DNA of 64,000 bases from JBDGYW01 sp964518955 (GTDB lineage Bacteria > Gemmatimonadota > Gemmatimonadetes > Gemmatimonadales > GWC2-71-9). The position numbers were made by a program, and so were the translations under genes. Each line of letters starts with the position of its first letter. Position 1 is the first letter of the stretch. Where the stretch lies: contig CAZFHS010000037.1 of NCBI GenBank assembly GCA_964518955.1, forward strand, positions 3,163-67,162, in the 5' to 3' direction. The notes beneath the pieces were generated by a model. The model made no database searches. It had not been told where the DNA came from and worked only from the letters and a program-made list of their open reading frames with translations. Below are positions 18,200 through 26,899 of this stretch, piece by piece.

Positions 18200-18222
18200 T
18201 TACATTCTCTCGCCGATACAAT
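18194..18222 (+). promoter_or_regulatory. alr promoter (TTGCAT / TACAAT)
   Basis: The -35 box TTGCAT (18194-18199) and -10 box TACAAT (18217-18222) are separated by 17 bases. The predicted start is about 18229, leaving only about 6 bases before GTG 18235. The -10 shares five of six base pairs with the oppositely directed mazG -10. Confidence 0.6.
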
Positions 18223-18247
18223 ACGCCGTCGGTTGTGAAAGTGTCAA
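18218..18247 (-). promoter_or_regulatory. mazG promoter (TTGACA / TATTGT), overlapping the alr promoter
   Basis: Read on the - strand, a perfect TTGACA (18247-18242) is followed after 18 bases by TATTGT (18223-18218). Transcription would begin about 12 bases before the mazG ATG. The -35 box lies within the first codons of alr, and the -10 boxes of the two promoters interlock, so polymerase can probably bind in only one direction at a time. Confidence 0.55.
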
Positions 18248-19305
18248 CGCAACAGTGTCGGGAACGGGCCTGGGTCGAAGTCAGCCTGGTCAATCTGCAG
18301 GCAAATGCACGAACTGTGCAGGCGGCTGCGGGGGGCGCAGCCCTGTTACCGATGATCAAGGCCAATGCATACGGGCTCGGCGCAGTGAAGGTGGGAGAGG
18401 CGCTCGAGGAACTCGAGCCCTGGGGCTACGGAGTGGCAACACCGTATGAGGCTGTCGAGTTGAGGGAGGCTGGCATTCGCCGGCCCCTTGTCGTTTTTAC
18501 ACCTGCAACAATCGACAAGCTGGAGTTCTATGGAGATCACGATCTCCGCGCGGTCCTGGACGACGCTGAGGTGGCCGGCAATTGGGATTTGCCGTTCCAC
18601 CTGGAGATCGATACGGGGATGGGCCGTTGTGGCGTTCGTTACGACGACGCCCGGTTGGCGGATGTGGTGACGCCGCGACTCGAAGGCGTGTTCACGCATC
18701 TGTATGCTGCCGACGACGTTCCGGACACGGTGCCGGGGCAGGTTGCTCGGTTCGAGAAGGCAGTCGGATCGCTCGGCTCGAAGCCGAAATTAGTGCACGT
18801 GCAAAACAGCGCCGGGTCATGGCGGCTGGAGCAGAGGTTCGATTTGGCGCGCCCGGGCATCTTTCTCTATGGAGGCAGGTGTGGTGCTGATCTACCTGCG
18901 CCAGAGGTTGTTGCTCAGGTGAGGGCGAGGGTGGCGAGCATTCGGCAACTCCCGACAGGAGAGTCGGTGAGCTACGGGGGCGAGTGGAAAGCGCCGTGCG
19001 ACACCACCGTTGCGACTCTGGGGATCGGGTATGCCGACGGCGTGCACCGAGCGGTGAAAGGTCAAGCAGAGGTGTTGATCGGCGGTCGGCGATATCCGGT
19101 CGTCGGCAGGATTACGATGGACTTCATTATGGTGGACCTGGGATCTGCGCCGACCTCTGTGAAGGTGGGGGACGTGGCGACTATCATCGGCGAGGATGGC
19201 GGTGACGAGGTAACGGTCGACGAATTCGCCGGCTGGGCTGAGACCATATCGTATGAGGTTCTGACCGGCCTAGGTTCCCGTCTACACCGAGAGTACTTAG
19301 ACTGA
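18235..19305 (+). CDS. alr: Alanine racemase (PLP-dependent)
   Basis: Alr interconverts L- and D-alanine, supplying D-Ala for peptidoglycan. The product is about 356 residues. It has the N-terminal TIM barrel with the PLP lysine in MIKANAYGLG (K42) and the C-terminal beta domain with a YGGEW segment in the position of the catalytic tyrosine region. LGIGYADGVHRAV and VGRITMDFIMVDLG are typical Alr motifs. A longer frame from 18187 would begin upstream of the promoter -10 box, so GTG 18235 (or GTG 18241) is the likely start. It works with the mur genes at the left of the window although it is not in their operon. Confidence 0.92.
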   Translation: MKVSTQQCRERAWVEVSLVNLQANARTVQAAAGGAALLPMIKANAYGLGAVKVGEALEELEPWGYGVATPYEAVELREAGIRRPLVVFTPATIDKLEFYGDHDLRAVLDDAEVAGNWDLPFHLEIDTGMGRCGVRYDDARLADVVTPRLEGVFTHLYAADDVPDTVPGQVARFEKAVGSLGSKPKLVHVQNSAGSWRLEQRFDLARPGIFLYGGRCGADLPAPEVVAQVRARVASIRQLPTGESVSYGGEWKAPCDTTVATLGIGYADGVHRAVKGQAEVLIGGRRYPVVGRITMDFIMVDLGSAPTSVKVGDVATIIGEDGGDEVTVDEFAGWAETISYEVLTGLGSRLHREYLD

Positions 19306-19349
19306 AGCAGGAAAAGGGCACTGATTTGGCGTTCAGGTGTTCTAGAGTG

Positions 19350-19395
19350 TGACCGGAACCTGTTCCCGATGGCTAAATCCGGGAGCGGGTCCGAA
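19350..19395 (+). other. Imperfect stem-loop in the alr-eutN intergenic region
   Basis: Within the 107-base gap after alr, the segment near 19354-19368 (CGGAACCTGTTCCCG) can pair imperfectly with 19379-19393 (CGGGAGCGGGTCCG) across an 11-base loop. No T-run follows, so it is not a standard terminator; a structured leader for the next gene is possible. The rest of the gap shows nothing clear. Confidence 0.3.
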
Positions 19396-19412
19396 ACTCG
19401 AAGGCGGTTGCA

Positions 19413-19700
19413 ATGAAATTGGGGCGAGTAATCGGAACTGTAGTGGCGACGCGCAAAGATCCATCACTGGAGGGCGTCAAGTTCCTGGTCGTAGAGAACC
19501 TCGGCGTCAACCTTGAGCCCGACGGTGGGTATGTTGTGGCTGTGGACTCTGTGGGCGCGGGCGCGAACGAGGTCGTACTCTATGCGTCGGGCTCGTCTGC
19601 ACGGCAAACTGAAATTACGCGAGACCGCCCAGTTGACGCGGTCATAATGGCGATACTGGATTCATTCGAGGTGAACGGTGAGACTACCCGCCTCGCTTAG
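19413..19700 (+). CDS. EutN/CcmL family microcompartment vertex protein (BMC-P)
   Basis: This 95-residue protein matches the pentameric EutN/CcmL fold over its whole length. The N-terminus reads IGTVVATRKDPSLEGVKF and the centre reads VDSVGAGANEVVLYASGSSA. The characteristic RPVDAVIMAILD ends the domain. Family members close the vertices of carboxysomes and metabolosomes by forming pentamers. No hexameric shell protein (BMC-H or BMC-T) or encapsulated enzyme is near. It is preceded by a GAAGG ribosome-binding sequence. Its last 23 bases overlap a lipoprotein gene. Whether it joins shell proteins encoded elsewhere or has taken another role cannot be told from this window. Confidence 0.9.
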   Translation: MKLGRVIGTVVATRKDPSLEGVKFLVVENLGVNLEPDGGYVVAVDSVGAGANEVVLYASGSSARQTEITRDRPVDAVIMAILDSFEVNGETTRLA

Positions 19701-20877
19701 TCTTCTGCTTCTGACGACAGCTTGCATCGAGGACGTAGCATCACCGGGGGCTTGCCCGGATTTCTGTCCTCCAACACTCATCCAGATTGTCGACACGGTC
19801 ATTACCGCGAGTGTCGAGCGGGATAGCTCGTTTCGTGGATATCTACCGACTCATCGCGCCAGCACGTTTCAGCTCACGACTGGTGGTTTGGTTGAGAGTT
19901 ACGGTGTAGTTCGGTTCCGCGTGTTTGCGGAAGAAGTGTCCATTGATACGGCTGCCTCAGACCCACGCCCCATTTTGGCGGTCGATTCGTTCAGAGTGAA
20001 CCTCAGTGTGGATGCAAGATCTGCGGGGACCGGCGATTTTGAGCTTGCCGCCTACCGGCTGCCGATTTCCCTAGACTCCACGACCACGTACGCGGATCTC
20101 CAGTCGACGTTCTCCGACAGTGCGGAGATCGCACTAACAACCTTTTCGGGAGTGGGGACCGAAGACACAGTCCATTTGATCATCCCGGGCGATGCCTTCC
20201 CGACTATCGAGGAGGATAGTTCTGTTGCGGTAGGAATAGCGATGCGTTCGGTCGAACCGGCGTTTGTGGATTTTCGGACCACCAACAGGTCTGTCAACAG
20301 CCTATCGCTCACGAGGTTTGTACAGGTTGATTCGGTCGACGGCCTGCCGGCTGCACGGTCGGACACGACTTTTGTGGCGTTCGATTCATTCGTGTTCCCG
20401 GAACTGCCTGAGGCAGGGCCTGCAGCTCTTAGCGTCGGAGGTTCTCCGTCTGCCCGGTCATTCCTGAAAATTCAACTCCCACCAAGAATCGTCGATTCGT
20501 CGAGCGTGATTCGAGCGACGCTGTTGCTGGTGCCGGCCGAGCCGGTCGTGGGCGCTCCGCGAGACTCTATCCGCATTGTGGCGGAGGGGCTCGCCGCGGA
20601 CATCGGTCCAAAATCGCCAATTAGGCAGGTGCCCCCAGACTCCGTAGAGGCTTACAGTGGGCTCACAACAACGGGCAGTACCGACACTCTACGAATTGAC
20701 GTAACACATGTGATTGCACCGTGGACGAACGACACCAGTCTGGTCCGTGCGCTGATGTTGAGGGCAGTGAGGGAGGGGGGCACCTTCGGGGAGTTCCGCT
20801 TCAATTCTAGTTTGAGCGCCATCGGTGCGCCGGCGCTGCACGTGACTTTCATCCCACCTGTGGTGACCGGTAACTGA
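19678..20877 (+). CDS. Predicted lipoprotein, function unknown
   Basis: The 399-residue product starts with a short lipoprotein-type signal (LLLLTTAC, candidate lipidated Cys16; the lipobox is not perfect). The mature part is rich in beta-strand-like Thr/Ser/Val segments. The segment near residue 275, SSSVIRATLLLVPAEPV, resembles DNRLRE-type extracellular modules, but I cannot confirm this. GTG 19678 overlaps the EutN-like gene by 23 bases, and an outer-membrane barrel gene follows after two bases, so the three are probably one transcript. The function is not recognised. Confidence 0.7.
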   Translation: MRLPASLSLLLLTTACIEDVASPGACPDFCPPTLIQIVDTVITASVERDSSFRGYLPTHRASTFQLTTGGLVESYGVVRFRVFAEEVSIDTAASDPRPILAVDSFRVNLSVDARSAGTGDFELAAYRLPISLDSTTTYADLQSTFSDSAEIALTTFSGVGTEDTVHLIIPGDAFPTIEEDSSVAVGIAMRSVEPAFVDFRTTNRSVNSLSLTRFVQVDSVDGLPAARSDTTFVAFDSFVFPELPEAGPAALSVGGSPSARSFLKIQLPPRIVDSSSVIRATLLLVPAEPVVGAPRDSIRIVAEGLAADIGPKSPIRQVPPDSVEAYSGLTTTGSTDTLRIDVTHVIAPWTNDTSLVRALMLRAVREGGTFGEFRFNSSLSAIGAPALHVTFIPPVVTGN

Positions 20878-20879
20878 TC

Positions 20880-22013
20880 ATGCGACTCCTGCTCGTGATT
20901 TCAACGGCGTTCTGCCTGCTCAGCCCGGTTTCTTTGCTTGCGCAGAACTCGATATTCGGTGTCCATGGGATCGGTTTCCCCGGCCGGCCTATCAGCGCGA
21001 GAGCGCGAGCGATGGGTGGGGGGGTAGCCCTCTTCGATGCACGATCCGCGCTCAACCCCGCGTCCGTTGCGGTGCTGGGGCCACTCGTAGTCACCGCTAG
21101 CTCGGGAACATCGCTCAGGAACTTCACCGCGCTGGATACGGTGGTGTCAGGACTGTCTGAAACGCGCTTTCCGTTTGCCCTGGTTGGGACGAGGGTGAGA
21201 TACACACCCCTCTCAATAGCTCTGAGCTACTCCGGTTATGCCGAGCGGTCTTTCGATCAGGCGACGACTGATTCGGTGACGATACGAGATGAACGAATAG
21301 AGGTTATCGACCAGATTGCGTCTACCGGCGCCATCTCCGATATCAGGGGAGCGGTGGGCTGGCGTGTTATGCGGCGTCTCAGTGTCGGGGGAGCGGTGCA
21401 TCTGCTGAGCGGTTCCATCAGCAGGGTCGCGAGGCGGTTTTTTGTCGACAACGATGACTACTACGACATGGAGCAGTCCACCAGGGTGCGCGTTGCGGGA
21501 ATGGGAATGTCTGCCGGTGTCCTTTTTGCCCCGGTTCCGGAATTGAGCTTCGGCGCGACACTTCGTTCAGATACCGAACTGAGTTCAAACGTCTCCGGTG
21601 CGGATATCGAAAAGGTGGACTTGCCGGTTTCGTACACTGGTGGGGTCTTCCTTCAGGTTCATCCTTCGATCAGGCTGGCTACTACTGCGGAGCGGCATTT
21701 GTGGTCCACGGCTGACGCCGACCTCGAAGCGGCCGGTGGCGCAAACGCTTTCGATACATGGGCCATCGGTTCAGGCATCGAATTGGGTGGAAGTGTGGGA
21801 ACCCCGCTACGTCTCGGTGCCCGGTACTCCACGTTGCCGTTCAGCCCAACCGAAGAGCAGGCGTCCGAGCTCCTGTTCTCAGCAGGAACCGCAATGATGT
21901 TTGCCGGAGGTCGCGCTTCGCTCGAAGCCTCCATCGAACGCATCATGCGTGACGGCGCAGGGGCTGAGGAGCGCGGGTGGTTCCTCATGTTCGCGCTCAC
22001 CGTCATGCCGTGA
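20880..22013 (+). CDS. Outer-membrane beta-barrel protein, PorV/FadL-like
   Basis: The 377-residue product has a cleavable signal peptide (about 1-21, ending LLAQ). The motif ARAMGGGVALFDARSALNPA (about residues 41-60) is typical of the N-terminus of PorV/FadL-like barrels in the FCB group. Alternating hydrophobic strands follow (for example LRLGARYSTLPF), and the C-terminal strand is hydrophobic. It is probably exported to the outer membrane; the ligand is unknown. It is tightly linked to the preceding lipoprotein, and its stop overlaps the mtaB start (GTGA). Confidence 0.75.
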   Translation: MRLLLVISTAFCLLSPVSLLAQNSIFGVHGIGFPGRPISARARAMGGGVALFDARSALNPASVAVLGPLVVTASSGTSLRNFTALDTVVSGLSETRFPFALVGTRVRYTPLSIALSYSGYAERSFDQATTDSVTIRDERIEVIDQIASTGAISDIRGAVGWRVMRRLSVGGAVHLLSGSISRVARRFFVDNDDYYDMEQSTRVRVAGMGMSAGVLFAPVPELSFGATLRSDTELSSNVSGADIEKVDLPVSYTGGVFLQVHPSIRLATTAERHLWSTADADLEAAGGANAFDTWAIGSGIELGGSVGTPLRLGARYSTLPFSPTEEQASELLFSAGTAMMFAGGRASLEASIERIMRDGAGAEERGWFLMFALTVMP

Positions 22014-23263
22014 CACGCGTATACATCCACACATTTGGCTGTAAGGCGAATCAGTACGACTCTGAGGTCCTGAGACAGGCGGTCGAGGCCTCAGGTGGAG
22101 TCGTGGTCGACGATCCGTCCGATGCGAGCGCGGCGATCGTGAACTCCTGTACCGTTACCCACGTCAGCGAAGCCAAGCTGAGAGGGCTCGCACGGAGAAT
22201 CTCCCGCGATAATCCCGAACTCGAGTCGGTGTTGGTTGTGGGGTGTGCTGCAACGCTGGATGACGGGACGATACGATCGGTCCCGGGAATCACGTCCGTC
22301 ATCGGCGGCACCGATCCGCAGACAATCCTGGGCGCGCTAGGGCTGGAGGCAAATGAGGCCGACCCGATTCTGCAGAGCTTCACACGCGGAACGCGTGCCT
22401 GGCTGAAAATTCAGGACGGCTGTGATGAGTTCTGTACCTACTGCGCAACGCGGTTTGCGCGCGGCTCCAGCGTGTCGAGGCCAAAGGCGAAGATCTTACG
22501 CGAAGCCGAGCTCCTCGGGCAGGCGCATTCCGAACTGGTGCTTACAGGCGTTCATATCGGTAGTTACGGATACGACCTGCCGGACCGGCATCGCCTGGGC
22601 GACCTCGTCACCGAACTAGTAACCCGCATTCCCGATGTGAGATTTCGACTGTCATCTGTGGAAGCGACACAGATAGATGAACCGTTGTTGGACCTGATGG
22701 CAGATGCGCCGGCACGCCTGGCGCCGCACGTACACGCACCACTCCAATCGGGCAGCGATCGGATTCTCAAGCTCATGGGTCGCAGATGGTATACGGCCGA
22801 GGATTACCGTGACCGATTGGAGAAACTGGCGAGCCGGGTGGACACGCTGGGGCTCGGTGCGGACATCATCGTCGGCTTTCCGGGCGAGACGAAAGAGGAC
22901 TTTGCCGAGACGAAGTCGCTGGTTGAGGGGCTACCGTTCACATACGTGCACGTCTTCCCATATTCGCCGCGTTCTGTCGCACCGTCGACTAAATTGGGCC
23001 CGCCGGTAGAACCCGACACAGTCAAAGCGCGGTCAGCGGAGCTCCGGACGCTTGTTGACGCCAAATTGAGAGCATACAAGGCGGCACGTAGCGGCGGTGC
23101 GGGTGATGTTGTGCAGCTCCGCCGGACGAGGGGCAATTATGAGGGCCTAACGGAGGATTATCTCTCGGTCCTCACGGCTACTGATTCAGTGCTGCCTGCT
23201 CGTTTCGAGGCAACGTTGCGGGATCGCGACGGCACCTTATGGGCGGAACCCACGGTTTGCTGA
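22010..23263 (+). CDS. mtaB: tRNA t6A37 methylthiotransferase MtaB
   Basis: MtaB is a radical-SAM enzyme that converts t6A to ms2t6A at position 37 of ANN-decoding tRNAs. The 417-residue protein has the N-terminal UPF0004 domain with cluster cysteines (C11 in FGCKANQYDSE; NSCTVTH). The radical-SAM motif CDEFCTYC follows, and a C-terminal TRAM-like domain ends it. The MtaB subfamily is suggested by the FGCKANQ start in place of the MiaB-type YGCQMN. GTG 22010 overlaps the barrel gene stop; an upstream in-frame start at 21977 would extend into that gene. miaB follows one base after its stop. Confidence 0.92.
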   Translation: MTRVYIHTFGCKANQYDSEVLRQAVEASGGVVVDDPSDASAAIVNSCTVTHVSEAKLRGLARRISRDNPELESVLVVGCAATLDDGTIRSVPGITSVIGGTDPQTILGALGLEANEADPILQSFTRGTRAWLKIQDGCDEFCTYCATRFARGSSVSRPKAKILREAELLGQAHSELVLTGVHIGSYGYDLPDRHRLGDLVTELVTRIPDVRFRLSSVEATQIDEPLLDLMADAPARLAPHVHAPLQSGSDRILKLMGRRWYTAEDYRDRLEKLASRVDTLGLGADIIVGFPGETKEDFAETKSLVEGLPFTYVHVFPYSPRSVAPSTKLGPPVEPDTVKARSAELRTLVDAKLRAYKAARSGGAGDVVQLRRTRGNYEGLTEDYLSVLTATDSVLPARFEATLRDRDGTLWAEPTVC

Positions 23264-23264
23264 T

Positions 23265-24557
23265 ATGAAACAGGTCTACATAGAGACGTACGGATGCCAG
23301 ATGAACGTCGCAGACACCGAGACTATACTCGGGTTGTTGGGCGACGGCGATTTCCGGCCTACCGACGATCCGGCAGCGGCCGATCTGATACTCGTCAACA
23401 CCTGTGCCGTTCGAGAGAACGCCGAGCAGCGGGTGTTCGGCAGGTTGGGAGAACTGAAACGGTACAAGCGGCCCGGAGTAGTTATCGGAGTTTTGGGGTG
23501 CATGGCACAGCGGTTGGGTGAAAACCTCCTCGACGCAGAAACCCATGTCGATCTCGTCGTCGGGCCGGATAGCTACCGGGCGCTGCCTGAGCTCATAGCA
23601 AACGGGGAGAGGGGTGAGCGGCTAGCGAATACGGACCTCAAGGATTGGGAACACTACGAAGGTATCCCTCAGTGGCGTGACGATTCCATAAGGGCATTTG
23701 TGACGGTCCAACGAGGCTGCGATTATCGGTGCACGTTCTGCATAGTTCCGATGACGAGAGGGCGCGAGAGAAGTCGTAGACTAAACGACGTGGTTGCCGA
23801 GGTAGAGGCGCTCGCGGCGCGGGGAGTGACCGAGGTGACACTCCTGGGCCAAACCGTCAACAGCTACCGTGAGGGAAACGACGACTTTGCGGATCTTTTA
23901 CGTGCCGTGGGAGGTGTCGAGGGCATTCGGCGTGTTCGTTTTACGAGCCCTTATCCGAATGATTTCACGGATCGTGTCGTCTCCGCACTCGCAGATGTGC
24001 CGGAGGTCTGCGAACACGTCCATCTTCCGGTTCAATCCGGATCGTCGCGCATGCTCAAGCGCATGGGCCGTCGCTACGATCGTGAGGGCTTCCTAGAATG
24101 TGTCGCGCGGCTTCGAGATGCCGTCCAGGACATTGCGATCACCACAGACGTGATAGTCGGCTTCCCTGGCGAGAGCGACGATGACTTCGAGAAGACTCTC
24201 ACCCTCCTGCAAGAGGTGCAATTCGACGACGCGTTCACCTTCAAGTATTCCACTCGTGAGGGCACGGCCGCGCTCCGTCTGCCCGAACATGTCGCGGAGG
24301 AGGTCAAGGGAGAGCGCCTCGAGCGCACGATCGAGACTGTCAGGTCGATTGCGTCGAAGAAGAACCTCTCCCTGGTTGGAAATACCGTCGAGGTGCTCGT
24401 GGAAGGAAAAGCGCGGCGTGGGGGACTGTTGCAGGCGCGAACTCGCACTCATCGGGTTGTACTCGTCGAGGGGCTGGACGAATGGCTCGGGAAGTACGTC
24501 GACGTTCGCCTCACTGGTACGACGGGCGCAACATTCACAGGTACGCCTATCTCCTGA
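23265..24557 (+). CDS. miaB: tRNA-2-methylthio-N6-dimethylallyladenosine synthase MiaB
   Basis: MiaB adds the 2-methylthio group to i6A37 of UNN-decoding tRNAs using two Fe-S clusters. The 430 residues include the diagnostic N-terminus YIETYGCQMNVADTE (Cys11) and the other UPF0004 cysteines in NTCAVRENAEQR and GCMAQR. The radical-SAM triad CDYRCTFC with IVPMTRGRERSR follows, then a TRAM domain at the C-terminus. It sits directly after mtaB, so both methylthiolation enzymes are probably co-expressed. Confidence 0.96.
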   Translation: MKQVYIETYGCQMNVADTETILGLLGDGDFRPTDDPAAADLILVNTCAVRENAEQRVFGRLGELKRYKRPGVVIGVLGCMAQRLGENLLDAETHVDLVVGPDSYRALPELIANGERGERLANTDLKDWEHYEGIPQWRDDSIRAFVTVQRGCDYRCTFCIVPMTRGRERSRRLNDVVAEVEALAARGVTEVTLLGQTVNSYREGNDDFADLLRAVGGVEGIRRVRFTSPYPNDFTDRVVSALADVPEVCEHVHLPVQSGSSRMLKRMGRRYDREGFLECVARLRDAVQDIAITTDVIVGFPGESDDDFEKTLTLLQEVQFDDAFTFKYSTREGTAALRLPEHVAEEVKGERLERTIETVRSIASKKNLSLVGNTVEVLVEGKARRGGLLQARTRTHRVVLVEGLDEWLGKYVDVRLTGTTGATFTGTPIS

Positions 24558-24580
24558 CGTCTGTAGCTATCCGTTAGATC

Positions 24581-24597
24581 CGCCGGGCACTCCGGCG
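24581..24597 (+). other. Short perfect stem-loop between miaB and comEC
   Basis: CGCCGG (24581-24586) and CCGGCG (24592-24597) form a 6-bp stem with a 5-base loop in the 59-base gap. It lacks a following T-run, so it may only weaken read-through or be incidental. Confidence 0.3.
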
Positions 24598-24616
24598 ACC
24601 TCTTCGCCAATCTGAA

Positions 24617-26899
24617 ATGGCAAGGTTGCCACCGGTGGTCCAATTGGCGGCCTTCTTCGGAACCGGCCTTTGGTCCGGTTTGGTTCTCCTGCCGCCGCGC
24701 CTACAAATCTGGACCCTCTTGTTCGTCTCGGCGCTGAGTTGTGTCAAACTGCAGTGGCGAGGACTTCTTGCACTCTCTGCTGGGTTGGGTTTTGCGACAG
24801 GCTGCGTTGTGGCTGCCTCGGACTCGCACGACTGCAGCAATGCGTGGCGCGTCGGACCTGTGTCGGCCTTGCTCCTCACTCACGACACACCTGGAACTTC
24901 AGGCAAAACCACGGCGTCGGTGCTTCACTCTCAGAAATGGTGTGAGGGAACCGTGAAGCTGGGCGTCGATACTGCCACAGATATACCGGGCGGCTCCCGC
25001 ATTCTAGCCGTAGGTGACTACCGAGGGCGAGGCGTACTCAAAGTCGGTCATGTGAGAGTGCTGAGCGGAGGCCGCTCCCTCCGTTACGCCGTTAGAGACA
25101 AGGTGGCGTCGCGAATCCGGTCGTTGTACGGAGCACGTGCAGGATTGGTGGAGGCAGTCGTGTTGGGCCGACGAGAAGACATCGACAAGAATTTGCGGGA
25201 GAGTTTCGCGCGAGCCGGGCTTGCTCATCTTCTGGCGATTTCGGGGCTTCACGTAGGTGTGCTCGGTGGATGGTGTGTGTTGCTCGCTCGACTTCTGGGC
25301 GCACGTCGCAGGGCGTGGGCATGGGGTGTCGGCATAGTATGGCTCTATGTCGCCTCTTTGGGGTTTCCTCCGCCGGCTACGCGTGCGGCCTGTTTTTTGT
25401 CGATTTTCGGAATTGCGAAGGTCCGGCAGAGGCACCCGCCGCCGAGTGCGGTTCTGGCCGTAGCTCTGTTGATTGTGATGGCCATCGACCCGAACGCAGC
25501 TTCTTCGGTAGGGGCATGGCTCTCCGCGGCAGCGGTGTGGGGTACGCGCGCAGGCGTCGAGGCACTCGGGCGATTTCGACTGCTTGGTGCATCTCTGGGA
25601 GCGACCGTCGCTACAGCACCGATTACAGCCTTTGCTTTCGGGACAGTGGCTCCAATAGGCATCGTCGCAAACCTGGCCGCGGTGCCTTTGGCCGGCATTG
25701 CCGTGCCTGGGTTGTTCTTGAGCCTTCTGGTTGGCGGTTTTGTTGCCGGAGGCACGGGAGTCGTATTCGCCGTTATCGAGCGGGTTGCGATGCTCTGCTC
25801 GGCAATCCCTGGCGGAAATATCGTTGGAGTTTCTGGAGTGTTCTTTGCCTTGCCGTGGTTCGCCCTCTTCTGTGTTGCTGCTTGGTTTCACGTGAGCAAG
25901 CCGAAATGGATTGTAGTGCGTCGTAAGATCGTCGCCGCTTCCGCTCTGACGTGCTGGGGATTCATTGCGTTTACCGTTACGACTCCCAAAGATCGCACCG
26001 ACAATCTCCTGATACACTTCCTCTCGGTTGGCCAGGGGGACGCCATCGCGATTCGCACTCCGCGTGGAGAGTGGGCGTTGGTAGATGGCGGGCCGCGCAC
26101 CGCAGGATACGATGCTGGCCGCTCGGTTGTATTGCCGTTTCTACGGCGCCGGAAAGTCACTCGACTTGCGGCGGTAGTGGTGAGCCATGGAGACGCGGAC
26201 CACCTCGGGGGCATTCCAACGGTCATTAGGGAAATTGAGCCCCGCCTGGTATTGGATCAGGGTCAACCAATCGGCACGAACCTTTACCTCGACTACCTGA
26301 GCACTCTCGATTTCGCAGGAACCAGATGGCGGCCGGCGAGAGCGGGCGATTCGTTCGTCATCGATTCGGTCGAGTTCGAGGTCCTGCACCCATCTTCTGA
26401 GTGGATATCGAGAGAGGTCTCACCGAACGAAAACTCCGTGGTGTTACGGATCACCTATCGCTGTTTCACCGCACTCCTGACCGGCGACATCGGCGGACCG
26501 GCTGAGTCGGCGTTGGAAGAGAAGGTTGGGAAGGTGGACCTGTTGAAGGTTGCGCATCATGGCTCTGCTGGCTCTACAGACGCAGCGTGGTTGGAGGCAG
26601 TGAGTCCTCGCCTTGCTGTCATAAGTGTCGGCCGCAATCGGTTCGGACACCCCGCCCCCGAAGTGTTGGACCGGCTCGAGGCTGCGTCGGTACCTGTGTT
26701 TCGCACCGATATGGGAGGAACGGTAACGATCCACTCTGATGGGAGCTATTTTGAGTCGGTGCAGGGTGAAGCCACCAGTCTTTTGGGGAGGCTCCTTTGG
26801 TTGATACGTCCGTGGTTACGATCGAGCGGTTCTTCCTCGAGCAAGAGCGGGATTTCCCGCAGGCAACGGGTGAACTTACCCGTTTGCTCGTCGAAATAG
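24617..26899 (+). CDS. comEC: DNA internalisation/competence protein ComEC/Rec2
   Basis: ComEC is the inner-membrane channel for single-stranded DNA during natural transformation. The 760-residue protein has the family layout. An N-terminal hydrophobic region with an OB-like soluble part comes first. The competence core begins LLAISGLHVGVLGGW (about residue 205), with several transmembrane helices. The C-terminal metallo-beta-lactamase-like domain begins FLSVGQGDAIAIRTP and carries the HGDADHLGG metal motif and AHHGSAGSTD. All domains are intact, so transformation ability is plausible if a type IV pilus is encoded elsewhere. Its last 103 bases overlap fbp. Confidence 0.92.
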   Translation: MARLPPVVQLAAFFGTGLWSGLVLLPPRLQIWTLLFVSALSCVKLQWRGLLALSAGLGFATGCVVAASDSHDCSNAWRVGPVSALLLTHDTPGTSGKTTASVLHSQKWCEGTVKLGVDTATDIPGGSRILAVGDYRGRGVLKVGHVRVLSGGRSLRYAVRDKVASRIRSLYGARAGLVEAVVLGRREDIDKNLRESFARAGLAHLLAISGLHVGVLGGWCVLLARLLGARRRAWAWGVGIVWLYVASLGFPPPATRAACFLSIFGIAKVRQRHPPPSAVLAVALLIVMAIDPNAASSVGAWLSAAAVWGTRAGVEALGRFRLLGASLGATVATAPITAFAFGTVAPIGIVANLAAVPLAGIAVPGLFLSLLVGGFVAGGTGVVFAVIERVAMLCSAIPGGNIVGVSGVFFALPWFALFCVAAWFHVSKPKWIVVRRKIVAASALTCWGFIAFTVTTPKDRTDNLLIHFLSVGQGDAIAIRTPRGEWALVDGGPRTAGYDAGRSVVLPFLRRRKVTRLAAVVVSHGDADHLGGIPTVIREIEPRLVLDQGQPIGTNLYLDYLSTLDFAGTRWRPARAGDSFVIDSVEFEVLHPSSEWISREVSPNENSVVLRITYRCFTALLTGDIGGPAESALEEKVGKVDLLKVAHHGSAGSTDAAWLEAVSPRLAVISVGRNRFGHPAPEVLDRLEAASVPVFRTDMGGTVTIHSDGSYFESVQGEATSLLGRLLWLIRPWLRSSGSSSSKSGISRRQRVNLPVCSSK

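Noticed and set aside
18187..18234. Upstream ATG for alr
   Set aside because: This ATG precedes the -35/-10 pair of the alr promoter and overlaps the mazG start, so it would not be on the transcript.
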